DNA of 64,000 nt from Cyanobacterium stanieri PCC 7202 (lineage in GTDB: Bacteria; Cyanobacteriota; Cyanobacteriia; Cyanobacteriales; Cyanobacteriaceae). Position numbers and translations under genes: made by a program. The stretch is from positions 62,001 to 126,000 of the forward strand of contig CP003940.1 of assembly GCA_000317655.1 (NCBI GenBank), in the 5' to 3' direction. A model generated the notes under the pieces. The model saw nothing but the letters and a program-made list of their open reading frames with translations, was not told the origin of the DNA and made no database searches. Positions 9,387-20,132 of the stretch are shown in pieces. Within the stretch, counting starts at the first letter, position 1. Each line of letters begins with the position of its first letter.

Positions 9387-11737
9387 AACTGTTTACTTAC
9401 TTTAGACTTAAAACTACTTTTTAATAAGTTAAATTGACCAGACAAATAATCAATATTGTACCCCTGTTGTCCATAACGCCAAGCCACAAAATTAGTAGAA
9501 ATTAAATCGATAATTTCTAACTGTTCAGGAGCTAAAAATTCTCGTAATCTTTGGGCATATTCCTTGGGGGTTTGAGCTTTATGTTTGGGGTAGCCTTTTT
9601 GGCTGAGAAAATCAATCATTTCAAGGTAAAGTTTCTCCATGGGATCTAGTTTAGCTAAACGGAGACGATATAATTGTTTTTGAATAAAATTGAACCCTAA
9701 CCAACCAATAAAGCTGAGGAAAATTAACACCATAGCGCCGACTAAAATTCCCATAAAGCTACCTGTGAAAAACCCCCAAAGACGAGTTAGCCATGGAGAG
9801 GAAAGAAAGCCCGAAATAGCGTTAATAATATCGGTAAAAAGAATGGTGATAAAGTCAACGATGGGGGAAGGCAACCAACTGGCAACCCAATCCCATAATT
9901 GTCCTAATACTCCAAAGGTGTTGTCATCATCCACGGAAGGGGGGATGATTTCGTTACCGGGGAGGGGATCAAAATAAAACCAGCCATAGTCGGGGAAATA
10001 TACTTCTGTCATGGCATAGGCATCAATGTTGCGCACCACATAATATCCTGTGAAGGGGTTGAAGTTACCCGATGAAAAGCCCACTACTAAACGGGCTGGG
10101 ATGTCGAGCGATCGCAACATAAGGGTATATACGGTGGCAAAATGATCGGGATAACCCCCCTGATAGGTTTGCAAAAAGGCTTGGGCTAAATCTTCCCCTT
10201 CCTCAAGGGGTGGAATGTCAGGATCGATGCGATAATTTTGTTTGATGGCTTGGGCAAGATAAAGTGCCTTGGCATAGTTGGAGGTTAACTCGTTAGGAGA
10301 TCTCGATAATAATTCCTCCGCCCTTTCCCTGACTAAATCTCGGATATTATCGGGTACATCTAAATAGTAGTTAGCAATGGATTCGGGATAGCTGGTACCT
10401 GCTTGGGATAGTTGGGTTTGATCCCTTTTCCTTACCCGTGAAACCACCGTATAGGTTAACCCTTCTAACAATCCTGTGGGCGATCGCAAACTACCCTCCG
10501 TATCCACTGCCACTTGCTCTGTGGGAAAATAAAGATGTTGAGGAGAAGAAAGTAGGGGAATAATATTCGGTAAATCAGAAACCACCGTATAAGTTTGAAT
10601 TACCCTCTCCGTTTCCCCTTGCACATTGGGCAACGAAAAATTAAACTGGAAATTCCAACGGTTGCGATCGACATCCATAGTTTGCTCATCCCTAGAAATG
10701 TCCCAACCTTGCCCCGTATAATGATCAAAAGCCAATGCCCTCCAAAACCCCGGTGCCTGCGATCGCACCCTCAAAACCACCCTAGGATTAGTAATCGTAC
10801 CCCGCAAATTTTGGTCAATGGTAGTATTAAAACCATAATAAAAAGTATCATCCACCTGCCCAGTACCTGCACCACCTTCCCCAGAAAGTCCTCCACCCCC
10901 TGCACCACTACCATCACGGTTATAACCAGGGCTAACAATCCCCCGATCAGTTTGGGAAAAATCAAGGTCTTCTAGCCCTTGAGGGGCGCTAACGGGAAAG
11001 GTTTGTAACTGATACCCCGGATAACGAGGCATAATCGCAAAAATCAGTAAACCCACCACAAGGGTAACCGTCAAAAAAGAAGTAATCTTTTTCGGAGACA
11101 AAGGAGAATTTTTTAACCACTGTCTATTTTTCTCCGACTGCTTTTGGTTTTTATTGCCCCGATTTGCCCGATACTCACTCTCATAGGTAGCCAAACCGAT
11201 ACGGGAACGATAATCCAAAATCATCGTCGGAATAGTAATAATCAGAAATAGCAACAACCAAGGGGCAAAAGCCACCGTTTGCGAAAGAGTACCTGCCACC
11301 CCAATTAAAATAAAACCAATCACCATAGAATAACCTAAATCCTTACGGCGAGGTAAATCAAAACTGTGTAAAACCTGCAACTGCACCAAAAACTCCGCCA
11401 ACACCAGACGATTATCAAACAAACTGCGAATCAGATTACCCAAAAAGAAAAATAAAGTAGCCACCATGGCAATGGCAAGAATAAACTTTAAAGTAATGTT
11501 CTTTTTCTTGCGCCGATGCCAACTTACCACCCCCCCCAAAATACTAAGGGGAATAGCCCAAACACTCATGGGAAACTGACTCATCGCCGCCACATCCGTA
11601 GCTACAATCCCCACGATTACCATCAACTGTACTAATACTCGAAATAAAATTGACTCCTCAGTTTTGAGGGGGGGGAGGGATTCTATTTGCTGGATAATTC
11701 TTTCAAAGGTAGGGAAACGCTTTAGTTGCTCAATCAT
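9371..11737 (-). CDS. TgpA-like membrane protein with degenerate transglutaminase domain
   Basis: This 788-residue protein has TgpA (DUF3488) architecture: several N-terminal membrane helices (about 30-175, plus one at 218-236), a large extracytoplasmic region with a glycine-rich linker (275-293), a transglutaminase-like core (about 485-600), a further membrane helix (about 660-685) and a C-terminal DUF4129-like tail. The core keeps the fold motifs IPARLVVGF and FDP, but the catalytic Cys position reads GGYPDHFA (Pro530) and the catalytic His position reads DAYAMTE (Tyr574); only Asp590 of the triad remains. It is therefore unlikely to be an active transglutaminase or protease. The last residues (about QLTMDN) come from a heptamer repeat. 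Confidence 0.82.
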   Translation of the reverse strand: MIEQLKRFPTFERIIQQIESLPPLKTEESILFRVLVQLMVIVGIVATDVAAMSQFPMSVWAIPLSILGGVVSWHRRKKKNITLKFILAIAMVATLFFFLGNLIRSLFDNRLVLAEFLVQLQVLHSFDLPRRKDLGYSMVIGFILIGVAGTLSQTVAFAPWLLLFLIITIPTMILDYRSRIGLATYESEYRANRGNKNQKQSEKNRQWLKNSPLSPKKITSFLTVTLVVGLLIFAIMPRYPGYQLQTFPVSAPQGLEDLDFSQTDRGIVSPGYNRDGSGAGGGGLSGEGGAGTGQVDDTFYYGFNTTIDQNLRGTITNPRVVLRVRSQAPGFWRALAFDHYTGQGWDISRDEQTMDVDRNRWNFQFNFSLPNVQGETERVIQTYTVVSDLPNIIPLLSSPQHLYFPTEQVAVDTEGSLRSPTGLLEGLTYTVVSRVRKRDQTQLSQAGTSYPESIANYYLDVPDNIRDLVRERAEELLSRSPNELTSNYAKALYLAQAIKQNYRIDPDIPPLEEGEDLAQAFLQTYQGGYPDHFATVYTLMLRSLDIPARLVVGFSSGNFNPFTGYYVVRNIDAYAMTEVYFPDYGWFYFDPLPGNEIIPPSVDDDNTFGVLGQLWDWVASWLPSPIVDFITILFTDIINAISGFLSSPWLTRLWGFFTGSFMGILVGAMVLIFLSFIGWLGFNFIQKQLYRLRLAKLDPMEKLYLEMIDFLSQKGYPKHKAQTPKEYAQRLREFLAPEQLEIIDLISTNFVAWRYGQQGYNIDYLSGQFNLLKSSFKSKVSKQLTMDN

Positions 11738-11811
11738 CGATAATGGTGGAATGTTGGCAGTAAATTCATTTTAACAATGAAATCCCTTTGATTGTCACCC
11801 ACATTTTGCCA

Positions 11812-11842
11812 CAAAAAAATCCCCCATCAAATGACAGGGGAT
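11812..11842 (-). terminator. Rho-independent terminator of acsF
   Basis: Read on the minus strand, ATCCCC and GGGGAT arms flank a short loop and are followed by seven T residues (11813-11819 as A on the plus strand). It sits about 20 bp past the acsF stop codon. Confidence 0.75.
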
Positions 11843-11863
11843 AAAATCTAAACCAAAATGAAT

Positions 11864-12940
11864 CTAACGAACACAACCTTGTAAAGTATCAGTTTGAAGA
11901 GGCTTAATGAAGTATAAACCGATAAACTGAGCCGCATTAGATACAAATAGAGGTAACTTACGTAAAAACTTGATAGGTGCAGGACTTGTAGAAGCATCGA
12001 TAGCTCTCAACTGCTCACAATTACTAAAGCATTTTTCTAGTTTGCCGTAGAAATTGGGGTTTTCAATATCGAGGATGATGGGGAATACTCTACCTGCGGT
12101 TTCATTGGTTTTTTCAATGACCTTTTTATCGTAATCCCTTGCATCTAAACCAATAGAAGCATAGAAACCAGAGCGGTGTAAATCATTGAGATACATGGTG
12201 GCGAATACGGATAATAAGAAGAAGCGACACCATAGTTTTGCTCTCCAGTCGTTGAGAAATTCAGGTTTTGCTTTTAAGACAGCATCAAAGAAATCTCCAT
12301 GGCGGTTTTCATCCTGACACCAATTTTCAAAGAATTTGAAGATGGGATAGATACGACTTTCAGGATTTTGTTCTAGGTGACGATAGATGGTGATATAACG
12401 CCAATAACCAATTTTTTCGGATAGATAGGTGGCGTAGAAAATAAACTTAGGTTTAAAGAAAGTATATTTACGACTCTTGGTTAAAAATCCTAGATCAAGG
12501 GATAAATTAAAGTCGGTTAAGGCCTTATTGAGGAAACCAGCGTGACGGGCTTCATCACGAGACATGAGATTAAAACCTTCGGCTAAAAGGGGATTGGTAT
12601 TTTTTAAACGTCTGCCCAACTCTTTGTATAGTAAAAATCCAGAAAATTCTGCGGTACAAGAGCGCTCTAAAAATTCCACAAACAAACGACGGGTTTCGCC
12701 ATCAATATGATCCCATGATTGCTCAAAATCAGCATTACGGACAAAGTGATGACGGTTATAGTCTTGTTTAAACTCGGCAATGATAGCTCTTAGCTCATCC
12801 TCATTAACGCTAAGATCCATTTTTGCCATCTCCTCAAAGTCTGTGGTGTAAAAACGAGGAGTTAGGATAGTTTCTTTTGCAGGAGTTTTAATACCGGGGC
12901 GTAACTCTTCAAACTCTGGTTTTTGAACTGTTGTTACCAT
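11864..12940 (-). CDS. acsF: Mg-protoporphyrin IX monomethyl ester oxidative cyclase AcsF
   Basis: AcsF is the aerobic di-iron cyclase that forms the isocyclic ring of chlorophyll, converting Mg-protoporphyrin IX monomethyl ester to divinyl protochlorophyllide. The carboxylate-bridged di-iron ligands are visible in [12 protein letters not shown] and in [12 protein letters not shown]. The N-terminus ([22 protein letters not shown]) and the segment [19 protein letters not shown] are typical of the family. Length 358 residues is normal. It is monocistronic with its own terminator. The ATG at 12940 has no strong Shine-Dalgarno. Confidence 0.96.
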   Translation of the reverse strand: MVTTVQKPEFEELRPGIKTPAKETILTPRFYTTDFEEMAKMDLSVNEDELRAIIAEFKQDYNRHHFVRNADFEQSWDHIDGETRRLFVEFLERSCTAEFSGFLLYKELGRRLKNTNPLLAEGFNLMSRDEARHAGFLNKALTDFNLSLDLGFLTKSRKYTFFKPKFIFYATYLSEKIGYWRYITIYRHLEQNPESRIYPIFKFFENWCQDENRHGDFFDAVLKAKPEFLNDWRAKLWCRFFLLSVFATMYLNDLHRSGFYASIGLDARDYDKKVIEKTNETAGRVFPIILDIENPNFYGKLEKCFSNCEQLRAIDASTSPAPIKFLRKLPLFVSNAAQFIGLYFIKPLQTDTLQGCVR

Positions 12941-13150
12941 AATTTTTTTTGATTAAGACAGTACCTTTGAATGTATATTTTGATATTTTAATTCCTTCCC
13001 CAGTGTAACAGACCCATGACTATATATTTTCGTGAAGTATATTAATACTTGTTACAAAAATATTAACTTTTTCTATTTAGTCTTGACTTTTATTAAGTTT
13101 TATGGGGACAAATTAATGTTTTCTATTTGTTAAAAGTGGGCATAATGTGA

Positions 13151-15574
13151 ATGAAGATACATCAAGAGGATTTGTTATTCCTAGTTATGCCTAGTATTCA
13201 TCCACAATGTCAGGATTTGGCCTCCCAAGTAAATCAAATCATTGAACTGCTACAAAAAAATCCTGAACTCAGGGTACATCATGATACATCACCCCTCGAA
13301 ACTTCGCTACAAAAGGCGATCGCCCCTAAATTTGAAATAGTATTTGCAGGGGCATTTAGTGCAGGAAAATCCATGTTAATCAACGCTCTGCTCGAAAGAG
13401 AATTATTATATAGTGCCGAAGGACACGCCACAGGCACAGAATGTTATATCGAATATGCCCCTCCCCAAGAAGAAAGAGTCGTTTTAACCTTTCTCAGTGA
13501 GGCAGAAATCAGAAGTCAGGCTTCTATTCTGGCTCAAATTCTCAATATTGACCTAAAAGATGTAAACATCAATCAAACCCCCATTATGGAAGAATTAAAG
13601 GGTATCTGTGATGATCTTATCCGTCAGGAGGGGGGACATAATAAATCTGAGTTAGGGAAACAAGCCAATGCTCTGAAACTTCTACTCTCAGGATTTGAAG
13701 CCAACCGAGAAAAAATCCATACCACCCAAAACGCTACCTATTCCATGGAGCAATTTAATTTTACTAATCTTAGTGAGGCGGCTAGTTATGCTCGACGGGG
13801 AAAAAATTCGGCGGTGTTAAAACGTCTTGATTATTATTGTTATCATCCCCTCCTCGAGGATGGTAATGTTTTGGTGGACTTACCGGGGATTGATGCACCG
13901 ATTAAAAAGGATGCTGAGTTAGCCTATAGTAAAATTGAAGATCCTAACACTTCTGCCGTGGTGTGCGTCCTCAAACCTGCATCTGCAGGGGATTTGACCC
14001 AGGCAGAAACGGATTTATTAGAAAGGTTAAAAACAAATCCTGCCATCAGAGATCGAGTGTTTTATGTGTTCAATCGCATTGATCAAACTTGGTACAATGG
14101 ACAATTAAGACAGCGTTTAGATAATTTAATAAATACCGAATTTAACCATACAAATCGTATTTATAAAACCAGTGGTTTATTAGGTTTTTATGGTAGTCAA
14201 ATTAAGCATACTTCTTTTGATAATCGTTTTGGTTTAGACACTATTTTTGCTGAAACCATTAAGGGAGTAGAAGGGGAGGAAGAAACCCCTCAATTTATTA
14301 GTGAGTTTAATAATTACTGTGCTAATTCTGGTAAGTTAACCCGTACTGATTTCAGGGTTTCTGTCCACGGTTATGAAAGCCCTAATCGTAACTATGAAAG
14401 AATTTTAACTGAATGGGGAACCCCTTTGATTGAGCAGTTAATTACTGATAGTGGTATTAATATTTTTAAGGAAGAAATTAGTCGTTATTTAAAGGATGAA
14501 AAACAGCCAGAATTATATAAAAATTTGGCTAATGATTTACAATCTATTTGTATGCCTTTAAGGGAATCTTATCAAGATTTACAACGAGATTTAGATAGTG
14601 AACCTCAAGAAATTGAAGCCATGAAAAAGCAAAAGTTAGCTGATTTAAATAATCAGTTACAGGAAATTGGTCATGGTTATTATCAATATATAAATGATCA
14701 GGTAAATTTAATTATTACTAATGAAAATAAGGCTTTTAATCAAGATTTTCAACGGTTACAAAATCGTTTTGTCAACTACCTAGATGAGTTATTAAATAAT
14801 TTCTCCGTGGCGGATACTTACAGTTTGGCGGTGAAGTCTCATCCTCGCAATCAAACAGCACCCTTAATTGCTGTATTGGTGGAGGCTCTTTATCATATTG
14901 CCAACGCTTTAGAAGATTTGTTGAAGGACGGTTTAAAGGATTTGGTGGGCAATTTTATCCAAAATTTGACCTATGATGTGCGCCAACAGGATTGTTATCG
15001 TAATCTCTATCGTTTGTTAGGTGATGATGGCGGTATTGAAAAAGAGTTACAAGATTTACAGACAAAATTACTCTATGCTTTACAATCTGAAGCTAGTACA
15101 GAGTGCGATCGCTACGTACGGGAAAGCCCTCAATTCTACAGCGAAGGTACCTTTTCCATCTATCAATTTCGGGAAACCCTTAAACAAACATCTCAAGCCT
15201 ATGATTCCTCTGCCATGGTAGAATCTGAACCTGCCATCCGTCAACTATTACGCCTAGATTTTGAGCCAAAAATTGATCGCACCATACGCCAAGTTTTTCG
15301 TCAAACCATTAACCAAACCATTAAAACTAATTTGATACCCATGGCGAAGAAAATGGCGGATAGTATATTACAAAAATATGATGTGGCAAGGGAAAATCTC
15401 AAGCAAACCCTAGAACAAGAGGCAAAGGAAAAAATTGCCTACAATCAACAGCTAACTCAGGAATTAAATTCCGATGCCATAACCTACAACCAAGCTATTA
15501 CTAATATCAATAGTTGTTTGGAAGCCATGGATATTAATGATCATGACCTACCCTTAATTCATATTGAGCATTAA
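13151..15574 (+). CDS. Dynamin-like GTPase
   Basis: Large GTPase of the bacterial dynamin-like group. G1 is GAFSAGKSM (about 67-75), G3 is DLPGIDAP (243-250) and G4 is NRID (308-311). A long helical region (about 440-807) with heptad-like stretches near 465-500 and 745-790 would form the stalk. A hydrophobic segment near 575-600 (APLIAVLVEALYHIANALEDLL) may be a membrane paddle. Members of this family tubulate or fuse membranes; thylakoid or stress-related membrane maintenance is an inference. The start is uncertain between Met1 and Met13 (13187); neither has a clear ribosome site. The gene is convergent with hemL. Confidence 0.8.
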   Translation: MKIHQEDLLFLVMPSIHPQCQDLASQVNQIIELLQKNPELRVHHDTSPLETSLQKAIAPKFEIVFAGAFSAGKSMLINALLERELLYSAEGHATGTECYIEYAPPQEERVVLTFLSEAEIRSQASILAQILNIDLKDVNINQTPIMEELKGICDDLIRQEGGHNKSELGKQANALKLLLSGFEANREKIHTTQNATYSMEQFNFTNLSEAASYARRGKNSAVLKRLDYYCYHPLLEDGNVLVDLPGIDAPIKKDAELAYSKIEDPNTSAVVCVLKPASAGDLTQAETDLLERLKTNPAIRDRVFYVFNRIDQTWYNGQLRQRLDNLINTEFNHTNRIYKTSGLLGFYGSQIKHTSFDNRFGLDTIFAETIKGVEGEEETPQFISEFNNYCANSGKLTRTDFRVSVHGYESPNRNYERILTEWGTPLIEQLITDSGINIFKEEISRYLKDEKQPELYKNLANDLQSICMPLRESYQDLQRDLDSEPQEIEAMKKQKLADLNNQLQEIGHGYYQYINDQVNLIITNENKAFNQDFQRLQNRFVNYLDELLNNFSVADTYSLAVKSHPRNQTAPLIAVLVEALYHIANALEDLLKDGLKDLVGNFIQNLTYDVRQQDCYRNLYRLLGDDGGIEKELQDLQTKLLYALQSEASTECDRYVRESPQFYSEGTFSIYQFRETLKQTSQAYDSSAMVESEPAIRQLLRLDFEPKIDRTIRQVFRQTINQTIKTNLIPMAKKMADSILQKYDVARENLKQTLEQEAKEKIAYNQQLTQELNSDAITYNQAITNINSCLEAMDINDHDLPLIHIEH

Positions 15575-15591
15575 ATTCAAGGGATTAGTTG

Positions 15592-15644
15592 CAAAAAAAA
15601 CTAGCCCCTCTCCTCGAATATTATTAAAGCAAGGAGAGGGGTAG
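15592..15644 (-). terminator. Rho-independent terminator of hemL
   Basis: The arms CTAGCCCCTCTCCT (15601-15614) and AGGAGAGGGGTAG (15632-15644) pair almost perfectly. On the minus strand the hairpin is followed by a run of eight T residues. It lies between the convergent dynamin-like gene and hemL; the T-run favours termination of hemL. Confidence 0.85.
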
Positions 15645-15659
15645 AAGTAAAAAGAAAAA

Positions 15660-16961
15660 TTAAATCTCTTTTAACACCTCTGCAGCTGCTCTGATGGTCG
15701 CCTCAATATCTTCCTCTGTGTGAGCGAGGGAAGTAAAACCTGCCTCAAATTGAGAAGGAGCGAGATAAACGCCTTTTTCGAGCATTCCTCTGTGAAAACG
15801 CCCAAATTTAGCAGTATCTGCTTTTTTCGCATCACTATAGTTATGAACAGGAGTATCAGAGAAAAACATGCCAAACATACCGCTGATGTTACCACCATTT
15901 ACCTGATGTCCTGCTTTACGAGCCACATCCAATAAACCAGTAATTAACTGATTAGTGATTTTTTCTAAATACTCATAGGTCCCCGGTTTTTGTAACAATT
16001 CGAGGGTTTTAATCCCTGCCATCATTGCCAAAGGATTACCAGAAAGAGTACCCGCTTGATACATAGGCCCTGCGGGAGCTACCATGGACATAATTTCCTT
16101 TTTACCGCCATAGGCACCCACGGGTAAACCTCCACCGATGACCTTACCAAGGGTGGTTAAATCAGGGGTAACGCCAAATTTTTCCTGTACTCCACCATAG
16201 GCAATACGGAAACCTGTCATTACTTCATCGAATACCAAGAGAGCGTCATTTTCTTCGGTGATAACTCTTAATCCTTCCAAAAATCCCGCATCAGGAGGTA
16301 CAAATCCAGCATTACCTACCACTGCCTCAAGGATTACCCCAGCAATTTCTCCTTTGTTTTCCTCAAATAATTTTTTAACCGCTTCTAAATCGTTATAAGG
16401 GGCGGTGAGGGTGTCGGAGGTGACGTTTTTGGGTACTCCGGGAGAGTCGGGTAAACCAAGGGTAGCAACCCCAGAACCCGCCTGAACTAAGAACATATCT
16501 CCATGTCCATGGTAACAGCCCTCGAATTTAATAATTTTGTTTCTCTTGGTGTAGGCGCGCATGAGACGCAATACTGATAAACACGCCTCTGTACCAGAAT
16601 TAACAAATCTAACCATTTCGATGCTAGGTACCGCTTCAATGACCATTTCAGCGAGGACATTTTCCAAAAGACAAGGGGCACCAAAACTTGTACCTTTTTC
16701 TAATACTTCTTTGAGGGCGCTTAATACTTCGGGGTGAGCGTGACCGCAAATGGCAGGGCCCCAACTGCCTACATAGTCAATATATTTATTATTATCTACG
16801 TCCCAAATATATGCTCCATTTACTCTATCGAATACAATAGGTTGTCCACCCACGGATTTAAATGCTCTGACAGGGGAGTTAACTCCCCCCGGCATCAGTT
16901 TTTGAGCCTGGGCGAAAATTTCCTCTGATTTTGTGGTTGTAAATGATGTTGTGCTAACCAA
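15660..16961 (-). CDS. hemL: Glutamate-1-semialdehyde 2,1-aminomutase HemL
   Basis: This PLP enzyme makes 5-aminolevulinate, the first committed tetrapyrrole precursor, in the C5 pathway. Class III aminotransferase features include [28 protein letters not shown] and the PLP lysine in [10 protein letters not shown] (Lys273). Length 433 residues is normal. The start codon is TTG at 16961: no ATG precedes residue 23, and an AAGGAG ribosome site sits four to five bases before AACATTG. With acsF upstream in the window, it places two chlorophyll-pathway genes within 5 kb, although they are separate units. Confidence 0.96.
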   Translation of the reverse strand: MVSTTSFTTTKSEEIFAQAQKLMPGGVNSPVRAFKSVGGQPIVFDRVNGAYIWDVDNNKYIDYVGSWGPAICGHAHPEVLSALKEVLEKGTSFGAPCLLENVLAEMVIEAVPSIEMVRFVNSGTEACLSVLRLMRAYTKRNKIIKFEGCYHGHGDMFLVQAGSGVATLGLPDSPGVPKNVTSDTLTAPYNDLEAVKKLFEENKGEIAGVILEAVVGNAGFVPPDAGFLEGLRVITEENDALLVFDEVMTGFRIAYGGVQEKFGVTPDLTTLGKVIGGGLPVGAYGGKKEIMSMVAPAGPMYQAGTLSGNPLAMMAGIKTLELLQKPGTYEYLEKITNQLITGLLDVARKAGHQVNGGNISGMFGMFFSDTPVHNYSDAKKADTAKFGRFHRGMLEKGVYLAPSQFEAGFTSLAHTEEDIEATIRAAAEVLKEI

Positions 16962-17046
16962 TGTTATCTCCTTAGTTTTTATGTTGTGATTTCTTATAAT
17001 CGATCTATTTTACCGAACAATTCGCCTGTAAGTTGTTGATAAGGTT

Positions 17047-18894
17047 TTACTTTTGGGTACGGATTTTGTTTCTGTCTTTGAGTTTTTCATTGAGTTTCTC
17101 GAAGATTCCAGTAAATTGTAATGAGTGGAGTTTGGCGTAGTAGCCTTTTTTGGCGAGTAATTCTTGGTGGGTGCCAATTTCTTTGATGGTGCCTTTTTCG
17201 AGCGCCACAATTTGATCCGCTTCGTGAATGGTGGAGAGTCGATGGGCAATGACTAGGGTGGTTCGATTTTTAGATAGTCGATTGAGAGCGTCTTGGACTA
17301 TTTTTTCTGATACCGTATCTAAGGCACTGGTGGCTTCGTCTAGGAGTAGGATTTGTGGATCTCTTAATAAGGCACGGGCGATCGCAATTCTTTGTTTTTG
17401 TCCCCCTGAAAGGAGTACGCCGCGATCGCCTATTTCTGTGTCCAATTGCTGAGGTAATTCCATCACAAACTCATAGGCATTGGCCTGCTTTAAGGCATTA
17501 ATTAAATCCTCCTCACTTATATTTTCCATACCATAACAAACGTTATAACGTACGGTGTTATTGAACAAGAAAGTATCCTGACTCACAATAGCCATTTTAT
17601 CCCGCACACTCTTAAGGTTGTACTCCCGATAATCAATTCCATCAATCAAAATACAACCATCACTAGGATCATAAAAACGAACAAACAGATCACCCAAAGT
17701 AGATTTTCCAGAACCTGAAGAACCAACTAAAGCAGTAACTTTACCTTGAGGAATCAATAAATTAATATCCTTCAAAACTAAATTATCATGCCCTGGGTAA
17801 TGAAAATTCAGATTTTTAATTTCAAAACCATTTTTCAAATAAGAAAACTCTATATCTCCTTGGGGCAAAAATGGCTTGTCTGATTTATTCAAAAAAGCAT
17901 GAACAACTTCCACACTACTAGACTGATTAGCAAAAGCACTTCTTTTATTATCAATCTGCGCAACCAAAGGTACAGCCCTAAATAACAAAACTAGATAAGT
18001 TAATAATAGTGGAACTAGAGTATCCGCATCTTCTTGGAAAATTAACCTACCAATGATCACAATCCCCAAAATAATACATATTCCGCCTACTTCATTAAGA
18101 GGTTGAATAAAAACACTATTATACTGAACCCTTAAAGCAGCTTCTTCCCGTGCATGAATTAAATCAATTAAATTATCATATTCATGATCTTCTCTGCTGA
18201 CTGATTTTACTAATCTAATACCACTCAAGGTTTCCACCAATTTTTGAGTATAAGTCCTCGAAATTCTTCTTTGTTCACGACCTAATTCTTTTGACCTACT
18301 CACAAAAATTTGATTACTACGACTCAAAAGAAATAATAAAGCCCCTGTTATTAGTGTTAACTGCCAAGACAAAGTAAAAAGGATTGCTGTAAAAGTAAGC
18401 AAATTGAAAGAAGTACTAATCATGCCAATGGCAGTTTTAATAGAAGATGCTGTTCTGCTACATTCAGTTTCTAAATAACTCATCAAAGTACCAACTTTTG
18501 TTTTTTGGAAAAAGTCTAAATCCACAGACATGACAATTTTAAATAAGTCATCTCTAATACTATTTGCTAATCTTTTACTCAACCATGATCCAGATAATGT
18601 ACTAATAATATTATTAACGTTTTTTAAAACAATTATAAATACAATAGTTGATAACATTAAAGTGATTCTCATATTCCCTTCAAAACTATCAAAAAAAGAA
18701 AAAGGCTTACTCAAAATAGGAGGGAAATTGCTAATATCTAACAAAGTAGGATCAAGAATAGCTAGGACGATGGGAATAATGAGAGTAATTCCAATACTAT
18801 TAAATAAAGCCCCAGAAAAACCAAAAATAAGACTTAGTAAAATCCACCAACGAAAACGAAGGGCATAGTGTAATAATAATTGATTTTGATTCAT
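17047..18894 (-). CDS. ABC exporter, fused permease and ATPase
   Basis: Type IV ABC half-transporter of the MsbA/HepA-like class, exporting a lipid-linked sugar, glycan or lipid. About six transmembrane helices lie in residues 15-310, followed by a nucleotide-binding domain with Walker A GSSGSGKS (391-398), signature LSGGQ (495-499), Walker B ILLLDEATSALD and the H-loop IAHRLSTI. I use the ATG at 18894 (MNQNQLL) rather than 18963, because the upstream extension is not conserved-looking and 18894 leaves 71 bp to the glycosyltransferase gene. The pair is transcribed glycosyltransferase then exporter, which suggests export of the glycan product. Confidence 0.88.
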   Translation of the reverse strand: MNQNQLLLHYALRFRWWILLSLIFGFSGALFNSIGITLIIPIVLAILDPTLLDISNFPPILSKPFSFFDSFEGNMRITLMLSTIVFIIVLKNVNNIISTLSGSWLSKRLANSIRDDLFKIVMSVDLDFFQKTKVGTLMSYLETECSRTASSIKTAIGMISTSFNLLTFTAILFTLSWQLTLITGALLFLLSRSNQIFVSRSKELGREQRRISRTYTQKLVETLSGIRLVKSVSREDHEYDNLIDLIHAREEAALRVQYNSVFIQPLNEVGGICIILGIVIIGRLIFQEDADTLVPLLLTYLVLLFRAVPLVAQIDNKRSAFANQSSSVEVVHAFLNKSDKPFLPQGDIEFSYLKNGFEIKNLNFHYPGHDNLVLKDINLLIPQGKVTALVGSSGSGKSTLGDLFVRFYDPSDGCILIDGIDYREYNLKSVRDKMAIVSQDTFLFNNTVRYNVCYGMENISEEDLINALKQANAYEFVMELPQQLDTEIGDRGVLLSGGQKQRIAIARALLRDPQILLLDEATSALDTVSEKIVQDALNRLSKNRTTLVIAHRLSTIHEADQIVALEKGTIKEIGTHQELLAKKGYYAKLHSLQFTGIFEKLNEKLKDRNKIRTQK

Positions 18895-18965
18895 TATAGA
18901 TAATTTAGATAGTAGGTATAAAAGGTTTTTGTGTTGAATATATGAATATGAGGTAGCATTCAAGG

Positions 18966-20132
18966 TTAATGAACTGAATCTATTATTTTTTCTAGAGTTG
19001 AACCCATACTGTCTATGCTATAGTGATTAATACAATGCTCTCTGATTTTTTTCCCTTTTTTTAAAGCTACATCATAATTTTCAAAAATTTCCCCAATAAC
19101 TTGTTTGATTTCTATAGGGGACTCAGGTTCGACTAAGTAACCTTGATCGTTTAAAATCTCAGGTATGTCACCCACTTTAGTAGCAATAATGGGTTTAGCC
19201 ATGGCCATAGCATCAGTTAATTTGATGGGAAATTGTGCTATAGCTGTTGTTGTTTTCCTTTGAGGTACAACAACAATATGAGCTGCACTTATTATCTCTG
19301 GCATGGAATCAAAAGGACAAGGAGGAAGATAAATAATAAATTCACTCCATTCGTTTTTCAAATTTTCCATATATCCATCTCCAATATTTCTACCTCCAAC
19401 AATAACCAGTTTTATATCAGTTTGATTTAATAATTTGATCGCCATCAATACATCTTCCAAGCCCTTATGAGGTCTAGGTGTACCTGGAAACATTAAAATT
19501 CTGTAATCCAACAATCCATATTTTTCTCTACTAAGTTGCGGATTAAATTTATCAGGATTAAACATCTCTGTATTTTTCCCGCTGGGAAGATAGGTACCAC
19601 CGAAATAGGATTGTAAAAAACGAGTATTAACCGTAATTGCATTAGCTTTGTCAACTAATTTTTCAGACCATTTGATATATAAAGGATGCCCTAAATCTCT
19701 CAATGCTCCATTTTTTTTTAATAAGTCGCCCATTAATTGTTTGATAGTTGGTTTATATTGCCAATGCTCTCCCCCAAACCAACTCATTTCCCAATCATCA
19801 ATATCTAACATCAAAGGTTTTCTCTTCAACAAACTTATAATGTAAGCAATGCCAAGACTTGTTGGCTTTGGTTTTATTGCATATATCAAATCTCCATCAA
19901 TTTCTTTCGCTAAATCTGATATGGGTTTCCATATTTGAGGAAATTTAGTGCCATGAGTATAGACTACTGGTAAACCAATCGGTGGCTGAGGATAAATGTT
20001 TTCCCCAAAAAGTAGACCAAATACTTTAACCTCATAACCCAAGTTTTGTAAGGTTGTAGCAATGATATAAACCCGAGTCATTCCCCCACCTGATAAATCA
20101 GGGGCTATTACTGAAATTTTTTTATTTTTCAT
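18966..20132 (-). CDS. Family 4 glycosyltransferase
   Basis: GT-B fold glycosyltransferase. The N-terminal domain begins VIAPDLSGGGMTRVYIIATTL, the acceptor-binding Rossmann half typical of GT4. The donor-binding half holds MFPGTPRPHKGLEDV and the terminal PIIATKVGDIPEIL, where an EX7E-like pattern binds the nucleotide sugar. Sugar specificity cannot be read. It is upstream of, and probably co-transcribed with, the ABC exporter. It is divergent from gloB across a 170-bp AT-rich region. Codon use is AT-rich, like the neighbouring glycan genes. Confidence 0.85.
   Translation of the reverse strand: MKNKKISVIAPDLSGGGMTRVYIIATTLQNLGYEVKVFGLLFGENIYPQPPIGLPVVYTHGTKFPQIWKPISDLAKEIDGDLIYAIKPKPTSLGIAYIISLLKRKPLMLDIDDWEMSWFGGEHWQYKPTIKQLMGDLLKKNGALRDLGHPLYIKWSEKLVDKANAITVNTRFLQSYFGGTYLPSGKNTEMFNPDKFNPQLSREKYGLLDYRILMFPGTPRPHKGLEDVLMAIKLLNQTDIKLVIVGGRNIGDGYMENLKNEWSEFIIYLPPCPFDSMPEIISAAHIVVVPQRKTTTAIAQFPIKLTDAMAMAKPIIATKVGDIPEILNDQGYLVEPESPIEIKQVIGEIFENYDVALKKGKKIREHCINHYSIDSMGSTLEKIIDSVH

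Noticed and set aside
18895-18963. Longer N-terminus for the ABC exporter
   Set aside because: The extension would start 3 bp from the upstream glycosyltransferase stop and shows no family similarity. The internal ATG at 18894 gives a normal exporter start.
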